Below are positions 1 to 4,123 of a DNA stretch of 7,290 nucleotides, one piece after another (position 1 is the first letter of the stretch; each line of letters opens with the position of its first letter). The position numbers and the translations under genes were made by a program. Source of the DNA: Candidatus Gottesmanbacteria bacterium (GTDB taxonomy: Bacteria; Patescibacteriota; Microgenomatia; UBA10105; UBA927); assembly GCA_016199185.1 (NCBI GenBank), contig JACQHE010000043.1, positions 1 through 7,290 on the forward strand, read 5' to 3'. The notes beneath the pieces are model-generated. The model worked only from the letters and a program-made list of their open reading frames with translations, made no database searches and was not told the origin of the DNA.

Positions 1-192
1 TCCAAATACCTCTCGCTTCATACGCTCTGTTACCATTGCGTATGGAGAGCTCTGTACTCCGCTGCTGGTTAGGCGTTACGGAGGAGGGTTTCAACCCTCT
101 GTGTCTGTCAAGCTTCCCTTGGCGCACTCATGGTTCCTTATTTTACCACTTTTCCAAACACATTACTAGTGGGATCATTCCCATTACATCCT
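1..192. other. Gene-free stretch with hairpins
   Basis: I see no convincing coding frame here. The stretch holds several inverted repeats: CATACGC/GCGTATG (20-26 and 39-45), GAGGGT/ACCCTC around a TTCA loop (84-99), and TGGGA/TCCCA around TCAT (about 169-182). None forms a tRNA cloverleaf. It may be intergenic DNA or the tail of an unseen element. An open plus-strand frame over 36-284 has no promoter, ribosome-binding site or recognisable protein content. Confidence 0.4.
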
Positions 193-597
193 CTAGTCGT
201 CTTGTGTGGCGGAAAAAATCTCTACAGGCCCGTCACTCCCTGATGATCGTAAAGATCGAAGCGCACCACGTATTCCTCTCATAGCGTCTTGAATTCTTTT
301 TCCCATTGGGCGGTGATCTCTCGGTACTGCATTTTGTTCAGCACCATCTGGACCAAAGCTTTTCTCAAAAGCTTCTCGTTTTGCAAGCAACGAGGCAGAA
401 TCCGGTACTTCCATAGCTATTTCCTGATAGTAATCCTCCACCCGACGGGGTAGGTTCAGTTCTGCTAACCTCCAAGCCCAGACGCTTCATACAGCTCACG
501 AAGGACAGGGTCTTCGGCGATTATGGCGAGGTCAGACGGACTCAAAGTTAGCGCGCCGGATTTTTGGACGAGCCAGCCTCGCTGCTGACGTTGCCAT
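193..597 (-). pseudogene. Remnant of an unrecognised gene, broken by frameshifts
   Basis: A promoter with TATAAT lies 6 nt before an ATG at 597, but the frame from this ATG stops after about 21 codons. Protein-like sequence then continues in other minus frames. A stretch reading SPSDLAIIAEDPVLRELYEAS ends at 465. RVEDYYQEIAMEVPDSASLL lies in a second frame at about 444-380. QYREITAQWEKEFKTL lies back in the first frame, followed after a TGA by EEYVVRFDLYD. Joined together these read as one charged soluble protein of roughly 110-120 residues. The frame changes lie near short homopolymers such as AAAAA around 560. An 82-residue GTG-started frame (193-441) could be expressed alone, but its second half looks less protein-like than the alternative frame. 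I do not recognise the family. Real decay and sequencing indels are both possible. Confidence 0.45.
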
Positions 598-603
598 ACC
601 GTA

Positions 604-632
604 ATTATAGAGAAAACACGCAGGCCAATCAA
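604..632 (-). promoter_or_regulatory. Promoter upstream of the 193-597 remnant
   Basis: On the minus strand TTGATT (632-627), a 17-nt spacer and a perfect TATAAT (609-604) are followed after 6 nt by ATG at 597. The expected transcription start falls on or next to the A of the ATG, so the transcript should be leaderless. It sits right behind the antitoxin stop codon at 643. Confidence 0.65.
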
Positions 633-642
633 TACACACAGC

Positions 643-822
643 TTACGCTCCCATCGCGTACTTGTGGAATACGCTTGCTGCAAGGGTCTGATACGGTAAG
701 CCTTCCGCTATCGCCTTGGCTTTGAGCGCCGAAAGGGTCGCCTCTCCGGCTTCGATAGGCCGTTCGATCTCCCGTTCCTCCGCATCAAGTTTCAGATTTT
801 TAAACGGATTACCGACCTTCAT
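643..822 (-). CDS. Short CopG-like antitoxin with an apparent internal deletion
   Basis: This 59-residue protein starts at an ATG that overlaps the toxin stop codon (ATGA, 822-819). A GGAGG lies just upstream, inside the end of the toxin gene. The N-terminus (NPFKNLKLDAEEREIE) and the C-terminus (LKAKAIAEGLPYQTLAASVF) match the two ends of CopG/ribbon-helix-helix antitoxins that accompany BrnT-like toxins in many bacteria. Full-length members, as I recall them, are about 85-100 residues. Here the ends meet near residues 28-32, so the segment that normally holds the DNA-binding beta strand (typically an INIR-like stretch) is absent. The product may therefore bind toxin but not operator DNA, or may be a dead remnant. 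Identification comes from remembered family resemblance, not a search. Confidence 0.6.
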   Translation of the reverse strand: MKVGNPFKNLKLDAEEREIERPIEAGEATLSALKAKAIAEGLPYQTLAASVFHKYAMGA

Positions 823-1016
823 GTTCCTCCTTTCTCAATATAGACCTTCGTATGTTTGCGGCTGGGATAGATGGTTTTCAAAAATATCTTCTCGGTATCT
901 TCGACGTACGGTACCAAGTAGGCGTAATCGCTGATATTGATAACCATAATGCGCTGGTTGGGATGCCGCTCGACGTTCTCGTGGCGCAAAATCACGACCA
1001 GTTTATCTTCCACCAC
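819..1016 (-). CDS. BrnT-like/RelE-fold toxin, N-terminally shortened
   Basis: The C-terminal two thirds is clear: ERHPNQRIMVINISDYAYLV, then PYVEDTEKIFLKTIYPSRK, the signature of a small toxin family related to BrnT and usually encoded before a CopG-like antitoxin. Full-length relatives have about 85-95 residues and begin with an aromatic F/Y-x-W stretch followed by a helix. The best available start here is GTG at 1016, giving 65 residues without that part. The same frame stays open upstream to a stop at 1080-1082 but has no better start. An ATG at 1083 in another frame reads 26 codons and could join this frame by one indel at the TTTTT near 1036-1040. Whether it is active is doubtful. It is coupled to the antitoxin by a 4-nt overlap. 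Confidence 0.6.
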   Translation of the reverse strand: MVEDKLVVILRHENVERHPNQRIMVINISDYAYLVPYVEDTEKIFLKTIYPSRKHTKVYIEKGGT

Positions 1017-1120
1017 CGCGTTCGTGCCGATCAGGAGAAAAACGCAATGCTTCCGGGAAAGGGTAATAGTGCTCGATTGTCATACTAGGACAGTCCCCAG
1101 ATACTACCACACGCGCTCGA

Positions 1121-1129
1121 TGGTATAAT
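1121..1129 (+). promoter_or_regulatory. Extended -10 promoter of the lipoprotein gene
   Basis: TGGTATAAT is a perfect extended -10 (TGn plus TATAAT at 1124-1129). No good -35 is visible at the usual spacing, which is common for extended -10 promoters. The ATG follows after 11 nt, so the 5' leader would be only about 4-6 nt, with no room for a ribosome-binding site. Confidence 0.65.
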
Positions 1130-1140
1130 AGCTGGCTATC

Positions 1141-1575
1141 ATGCCATCACCGGAACATCGCACCTCTCCCGGGCTTTTGTTGCCCCTCCTCATCCTATTG
1201 GCAGCCTGCCGGGGAGAAGTCCAACCGGAGAAACCCGGTGCGTACGAGTGCCCGCCGGGCATGCAACCGTTTTCCGTCTGGCAGGGGGAGCCTATCCATG
1301 GGCCAGACGGGCAGGTTCGTATGGTGGTCGGTCTACGAGAGGATCGGCAAAGCGGAACATGGGGTATTGGCTTTGCATCAAGAAGAGGAACACATGGGAA
1401 GCCTATGCCCTGGAAAGAAGGACGCGCAGGACATACGGACCATCGCCCTGACGGCACCGCCACCACCGTTGTGGTCACACAAGACCGGACCGGTGACTTT
1501 TGCATTACCGATGTTCAGAGTGGAATCCCGTGGGACGGGCACCATCCTTTCCCCGAACAAGATCAGTGGGGATGA
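1141..1575 (+). CDS. Putative lipoprotein of unknown function
   Basis: The predicted protein has 144 residues. Residues 1-23 form a typical lipoprotein signal: a short N-region with one Arg, a Leu-rich core (LLLPLLILLAAC) and a lipobox L-A-A-C with the lipidated Cys at position 23. The mature part is hydrophilic, rich in Gly, Pro, His and Trp, and has two further Cys (around 37 and 121) that could form a disulfide outside the membrane. I do not recognise a domain. A perfect extended -10 box lies just before the start. The gene stands alone, and its stop codon is 3 nt before a copy of the AAGCTAAT repeat, so the present C-terminus (PFPEQDQWG) might have been set by that element. The antisense frames over it are shadows. 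Confidence 0.65.
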   Translation: MPSPEHRTSPGLLLPLLILLAACRGEVQPEKPGAYECPPGMQPFSVWQGEPIHGPDGQVRMVVGLREDRQSGTWGIGFASRRGTHGKPMPWKEGRAGHTDHRPDGTATTVVVTQDRTGDFCITDVQSGIPWDGHHPFPEQDQWG

Positions 1576-1578
1576 TAT

Positions 1579-1609
1579 GTGCCAAGCTAATTCACCCGCC
1601 AGGTGGCAC
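1579..1609. repeat. AAGCTAAT element, copy 1
   Basis: The sequence runs GTGCCAAGCTAATT-CACCCGCCAGGTGGCAC. It can fold with GTGCCA/TGGCAC as outer stem or CACC/GGTG as inner stem. It shares most of its length with copies at 2339-2366 and 4087-4115. This copy lies between the convergent lipoprotein and brnA genes, next to both 3' ends, so it could act as a bidirectional terminator or be a mobile-element end. The flanking TCATTTGACAC is not shared with copy 2. Confidence 0.6.
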
Positions 1610-1643
1610 TCATTTGACACACCGGAGGTGGAATTTTCAAACG

Positions 1644-1904
1644 TTACGCGCTCAAACCTTGGCGGATGTACTGTTTAATGAGCGTCTGGTAGGGCATGTC
1701 CAGCACATGGGCTTGCACCTTGACGCGCGCAAGCAAACCCTCCGGCAATCGGATGGTGATAGGCCGGGACGTCAGCTTGAGATCCGGAAACACCCACTGC
1801 TGGGCTTTGGAAAAGTCCAGATACTCGGTGCTATCCGCGCGAAGCCAAAACTTGGCCGCTGCTGCTTCGCTTTTAAACGTCGGTATCTTTTTTAATGGTT
1901 TCAT
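1644..1904 (-). CDS. brnA: BrnA-type antitoxin (ribbon-helix-helix/CopG fold)
   Basis: The 86-residue protein has the BrnA layout. An N-terminal toxin-binding part holds FWLRADSTEYLDFSKA (about residues 19-34). A C-terminal ribbon-helix-helix DNA-binding part follows, with strand RPITIRLPEGLLARVKVQAH (about 47-66) and DMPYQTLIKQYIRQGL to the end. BrnA antitoxins neutralise BrnT and, with it, repress their own operon. The gene starts inside the last 32 nt of brnT in another frame, and its start is supported by GGAG about 10 nt upstream, so translational coupling is likely. Length and all key segments look complete, unlike the neighbouring pair at 643-1016. Confidence 0.88.
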   Translation of the reverse strand: MKPLKKIPTFKSEAAAAKFWLRADSTEYLDFSKAQQWVFPDLKLTSRPITIRLPEGLLARVKVQAHVLDMPYQTLIKQYIRQGLSA

Positions 1905-2184
1905 ATTTGACTATCTCCTTTCTGTGCATGCCCCGGGCAGAAATAATCCTCACCGTACTATCCCGTATGGTAAATACGACAAAAAGATGTCTCTGCCGAT
2001 CCGATTTCCCAAACAGCACCTGTCGTTCTTCCTGGTCTGAATGACGCTCGTCGGGCAGAACAAATCCCTCCTCATCAGAAAAAACGCTTTCCGCCTCTTC
2101 CGGCGTCACGCCATGCTTGCGTCGGCTTTTATCGAGATTCCCCTCATCCCAGTCAAACGATACGATACCGGGCTTGAGCGTCAT
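1873..2184 (-). CDS. brnT: BrnT-type toxin (ribonuclease, RelE-like fold)
   Basis: The protein matches the BrnT family (Pfam PF04365) along its whole length: FDWDEGNLDKSRRKHGVTPE near the N-terminus, EEAESVF, then RQVLFGKSDRQRHLFVVFTI and RDSTVRIISARGMHRKEI at the end. BrnT toxins are small RelE-fold RNases that cut mRNA and inhibit translation until bound by BrnA. Two in-frame ATGs exist. I prefer the second, at 2184 (103 residues), because the expected transcription start falls exactly there; the first, at 2190, would add two residues and lie upstream of it. brnA overlaps the 3' end. The operon has its own promoter and palindromic operator. Confidence 0.9.
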   Translation of the reverse strand: MTLKPGIVSFDWDEGNLDKSRRKHGVTPEEAESVFSDEEGFVLPDERHSDQEERQVLFGKSDRQRHLFVVFTIRDSTVRIISARGMHRKEIVKYETIKKDTDV

Positions 2185-2219
2185 GTACATATACTATATG
2201 TACATCCTCCGTTTGTCAA
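2183..2219 (-). promoter_or_regulatory. brnTA promoter with 23-bp palindromic operator
   Basis: On the minus strand TTGACA (2219-2214), a 17-nt spacer and TAGTAT (2196-2191) form a strong sigma-70-type promoter. A perfect inverted repeat, arms ATGTACATATA and TATATGTACAT around a single central base, spans 2183-2205. It covers the end of the spacer, the -10 box and the first codons. This is where a BrnA dimer, or a BrnT-BrnA complex, would be expected to bind to block polymerase. The expected transcription start coincides with the ATG at 2184, predicting a leaderless mRNA. Confidence 0.8.
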
Positions 2220-2412
2220 GACCGGTCCCGGGATGGAGTAGTTTCTGCTGCAAGCGGTGCGGTCAACAACTGAGTGCTTCTCCGATCACTCCCGACCAGT
2301 CACTGTAATAAATTTTTACCGGCAGGAGGTGCCTGGTTTGAAGCTAATCCACCCGTCGGGTTGATCTGCTGACAATCTTTTAAAGGACCGTCCCTAACTA
2401 CTATTGTTTGCG
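2220..2412. other. Intergenic DNA with hairpin and repeat remnants
   Basis: No gene is seen here. An AATAAATTTTT run (about 2308-2318) is followed by a small hairpin ACC-GGCA/TGCC-TGGT (about 2318-2337), which read on the minus strand gives a stem followed by A/T-rich DNA and could act as a weak terminator. An AAGCTAAT repeat copy follows at 2339, then GGACCGTCCC at 2385-2394, which resembles GGACAGTCCCC at 1088-1098. Confidence 0.4.
2339..2366. repeat. AAGCTAAT element, divergent copy
   Basis: AAGCTAATCCACCCGTCGGG matches copy 1 except at a few positions. The inner hairpin is kept by a shifted stem ACCC/GGGT. It lies in the intergenic region between brnT and the 2453 ORF, not next to a gene end. 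Confidence 0.45.
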
Positions 2413-2441
2413 TTGACAAAGGAGCCGAGAAACGGTACAAC
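2413..2441 (+). promoter_or_regulatory. Possible promoter for the 2453 ORF
   Basis: A perfect TTGACA (2413-2418) and a 17-nt spacer lead to TACAAC (2436-2441), which matches the -10 consensus at four of six positions. The ATG at 2453 follows 11 nt later, the same spacing as in the lipoprotein gene. Confidence 0.4.
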
Positions 2442-2452
2442 AAGGGTTACGT

Positions 2453-2677
2453 ATGCCTCGTGAGCGAGATGAAGGGCACGTATCGTTGGTAATGTTGGCT
2501 GCCGCGCAGACCCGCAGACCGTTTGATGAGCTCTTATGTCTTCCAGACGAAGAACTTTACCTTCTCATCACCCTACCTGAACATCTCGATCCACTCGAGT
2601 CGGGGGGTGAGCTTCTTGGGGCGGATGGAAAAAGACAGCCTCACCGACGCAACACCCGTAATAGCCATTGGCCGTAA
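2453..2677 (+). CDS. Small hypothetical protein, doubtful
   Basis: A 74-residue frame with an acidic, Leu-rich middle (PFDELLCLPDEELYLLITLP) that looks protein-like, and a basic C-terminus (KRQPHRRNTRNSHWP) that looks less so. The second plus frame reads more plausibly at the end (VIAIGRNNLKRLSRYAHV, stopping at 2723), so the gene may have a frameshift near 2600. Support for transcription is the TTGACA-17-TACAAC promoter just upstream; no ribosome-binding site lies before the ATG. I do not recognise a family. Its 3' end faces the 2705-2986 ORF on the other strand. Confidence 0.3.
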   Translation: MPRERDEGHVSLVMLAAAQTRRPFDELLCLPDEELYLLITLPEHLDPLESGGELLGADGKRQPHRRNTRNSHWP

Positions 2678-2704
2678 TAACCTCAAGAGACTGTCAAGGT
2701 ATGC

Positions 2705-2986
2705 TCACGTCCGCCGTACGTAGACTGTGATCGGGCAATCAGGTACAGGGCAACCTAAAACTTCGCTTCCCGCCGACGTTGTTTGTCCTGTTGGATAAAG
2801 TTCGGTATCGTGTTTTAAACAAACGAACACACCTGCTTTTAGAGCATATCCCGCATGCGGAGCAGGTCTTGCCTGCACTTCTACACCCGGACCAAGAGCT
2901 TCGTTGAGCATGCGGCGTGCTCTGCGCGTCTCAGCGCGTCTTCTGGGAACATATAACGGTAGCACCGGATCAGTCTCGTTTCTCAT
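2705..2986 (-). CDS. Small hypothetical protein with possible metal-binding tail
   Basis: The 93-residue frame starts 17 nt after the thermonuclease stop codon on the same strand, so the two could be cotranscribed. The N-terminal half is Arg-rich (PRRRAETRRARRMLNEAL, about 14-31). The C-terminal half has C56-x2-H59 and C79-x4-C84 (VCLKHDTEL and GCPVPDC), which could form a zinc-knuckle-like site, although the spacing is not that of a standard zinc ribbon. No ribosome-binding site or -10 box at the preferred distance is seen before the ATG, which lowers confidence. The start could lie further inside. Confidence 0.4.
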   Translation of the reverse strand: MRNETDPVLPLYVPRRRAETRRARRMLNEALGPGVEVQARPAPHAGYALKAGVFVCLKHDTELYPTGQTTSAGSEVLGCPVPDCPITVYVRRT

Positions 2987-3003
2987 AGTATGGCGCCGGG
3001 CAA

Positions 3004-3633
3004 CTACCTGCAGGAGGATGCTTTTTCAAACCCTGCGTTGACGGCTTCTTTTTCGCTACAAAACCAGGCGTCGCCGAAGGCGGTGTCCACGATGACCTGG
3101 TCGTAGGTGGGGCAATCGGGCGTATAGTACTGCTTTTTTCCGGCGCGGGTGTTGCCTTTAATGGTGCATTCTTCTTTTTCTGATGAAACGCCGCGGCAGG
3201 TATCGCTCCAGATGCCACGTTTGGCTGCTTTGGCAACCTCCTGGGCGTCTTTGAGCACTTGATGATATGGATTGCTAACTGCGGAACGGTTCCGGGCAAG
3301 GCCAGCGGCCAGAAGCGCGCGCTGGAGGGGAACACCGTCAACAATGACGATGGCAAGCTGGCGGCCGTAGTCGTCTTTGACGATTTCCTTGAGGCGGACG
3401 TGGCGGCCCTGGGCCAGGTCGACCAGCTTGCTTCTTGCTTCATCCGCCATGCAGCGACCCCGCTCCGGCGCATCAATACCTAAAAGACGAATGCGCCGGC
3501 CGTCTTTGAGCTCCAGGCTATCCCCATCCGGCACGGAGACCACGCGGGTGCGCTCATAGGCGTTTATGGTAAAAAAAACGTTCCCCAACAAGGCAAGGAT
3601 AAAGCCGATGGCGAGGATGGGCAACTTCTTCAC
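3004..3633 (-). CDS. Thermonuclease (SNase-like), exported or membrane-anchored
   Basis: Taking GTG at 3633, the protein has 209 residues. Residues 2-24 (KKLPILAIGFILALLGNVFF) are a signal or anchor helix, so the enzyme acts outside the membrane. Residues about 29-145 are the SNase domain (PF00565): VPDGDS with D36/D38 near the calcium site, RLLGIDAPE with R49, D54 and E57, and DDYGR with R91, the counterparts of the catalytic residues of staphylococcal nuclease. SNases cut DNA and RNA non-specifically with calcium. Residues about 157-209 form a small Cys-containing module (GKKQYYTPDCPTYD then AWFCSEKEAVNAGF), a pattern I know from the C-terminus of other exported nucleases. The start was chosen because a -10 box ends 6 nt before it; an ATG at 3669 would add 12 residues but lies upstream of the predicted transcript. 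Confidence 0.88.
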   Translation of the reverse strand: MKKLPILAIGFILALLGNVFFTINAYERTRVVSVPDGDSLELKDGRRIRLLGIDAPERGRCMADEARSKLVDLAQGRHVRLKEIVKDDYGRQLAIVIVDGVPLQRALLAAGLARNRSAVSNPYHQVLKDAQEVAKAAKRGIWSDTCRGVSSEKEECTIKGNTRAGKKQYYTPDCPTYDQVIVDTAFGDAWFCSEKEAVNAGFEKASSCR

Positions 3634-3639
3634 TCTCCT

Positions 3640-3669
3640 ATCATACACCGATGTACCCCCTCCCGCCAA
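3640..3669 (-). promoter_or_regulatory. Promoter of the thermonuclease gene
   Basis: TTGGCG (3669-3664), an 18-nt spacer and TATGAT (3645-3640) are followed by 6 nt (AGGAGA) and GTG at 3633. The expected transcription start coincides with the GTG. The AGGAG is too close to the GTG to serve as an ordinary ribosome-binding site for it, though it could serve a TTG at 3624. Confidence 0.6.
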
Positions 3670-3682
3670 GACTCTCCCAAAC

Positions 3683-3722
3683 GTGTCTTAATCGGCAGAC
3701 ACGTGTCTGGAAAAGAAGACAT
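3683..3722. repeat. ACACGTGT hairpin element, copy A
   Basis: A 14-bp perfect palindrome CAGACACGTGTCTG (3696-3709) is enclosed by an outer stem GTGTCTT (3683-3689)/AAGACAT (3716-3722), including one G-T pair. It is one of three related intergenic copies (others at 6564-6599 and 6965-7005), all in the same orientation. Here it lies between the 3' end of the 3748-3971 gene remnant and the thermonuclease promoter. Confidence 0.7.
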
Positions 3723-3747
3723 ATCCGAATCAGGCCGAAGGACAAAG

Positions 3748-3971
3748 CTATGCACTGAATACCGTGCATCCTCGCCGGACTGCCTCTGCGCGCAAACTGG
3801 CAATTTCAGCATATGTATCAGCCTGAAGCCTTTCTGCCAGATCCTCATTTCCGCCCTGGGGACTCGGCGTGACGGCAAGTTTTGCTTGTACGGCCCCGGT
3901 CAGAGCCGATACTCTGTCATGATAGTCAGCAGCCGCGCACGTTGCTCTTCCTGCAGTCCGACACGTTTCAC
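3748..3971 (-). pseudogene. Small coiled, Ala-rich protein gene split by a frameshift
   Basis: From GTG at 3971 one frame reads VKRVGLQEEQRARLL and stops soon after at a TGA near 3902. A second minus frame overlaps it and continues as ADYHDRVSALTGAVQAKLAV and later DLAERLQADTYAEIASLRAE to a stop at 3748-3750. The second frame has no start codon of its own. Together they give a natural-looking protein of about 74 residues, mostly amphipathic helix, so one indel around 3910-3930 is likely. I do not recognise the family, but short helical proteins of this kind are common in Patescibacteria. An extended -10 (TGaTATACT, 4005-3997) lies upstream. Alternatives are a sequencing error or programmed frameshifting; no slippery heptamer is evident. 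Confidence 0.5.
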
Positions 3972-4086
3972 ATAATGGAGGAGTGATAACAGATGAAGTA
4001 TATCACGTACGACCACATCACTTCTGACCGAGCCACGAGAAAAGCAATGTATTTGGCGTCACGACCGCGGAGTGAGAAAAGGAAAG
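3972..4086. other. Intergenic region with an orphan gene-start signal
   Basis: On the plus strand CATAAT (3971-3976), GGAGGAG (3977-3983) and an ATG at 3993 look like a gene start. The frame reads about 31 plausible residues (MKYITYDHITSDRATRKAMY...) and then runs into the AAGCTAAT repeat and into antisense argS sequence. It may be the 5' fragment of a lost gene. I do not call a CDS. Confidence 0.3.
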
Positions 4087-4115
4087 GTGCCAAGCTAATT
4101 CACCTGCCAGGTGGA
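4087..4115. repeat. AAGCTAAT element, copy 2
   Basis: GTGCCAAGCTAATTCACC, one changed base, then GCCAGGTGG: nearly identical to copy 1. Here the inner stem is CACCT/AGGTG, and a run of five T follows on the plus strand after GAC, as in an intrinsic terminator. It starts 9 nt past the argS stop codon (4124), so it could end transcripts, though the T run is on the strand opposite to argS. Confidence 0.6.
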
Positions 4116-4123
4116 CTTTTTCA

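Noticed and set aside
68..74. GTTAGGC as an integron attC core site
   Set aside because: No paired RYYYAAC/GTTRRRY partner at a suitable distance, and no integrase or cassette structure.
84..99. GAGGGTTTCAACCCTC as a tRNA T-arm or a CRISPR repeat
   Set aside because: The loop size is wrong for a T-arm, no cloverleaf surrounds it, and no second regularly spaced copy exists.
279..281. TGA recoded as glycine or tryptophan in the 193-597 remnant
   Set aside because: argS and the coupled toxin use TGA as a stop, and the remnant also has TAG stops and frame changes.
1104..1678. Open frames on both strands overlapping the lipoprotein gene
   Set aside because: They lack signals and recognisable composition; the signal peptide with lipobox and the promoter fix the real frame at 1141-1575.
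193..3971. All frameshifts explained by bad sequence
   Set aside because: The 2-kb argS frame and the brnT, brnA and thermonuclease frames are uninterrupted, and two of the defects are in-frame deletions, although single indels at homopolymers cannot be excluded.
3703..3975. 90-residue plus-strand frame
   Set aside because: It has no start signals, is rich in Ser, Cys and Arg as antisense frames often are, and lies opposite the split gene at 3748-3971, which looks more like protein.
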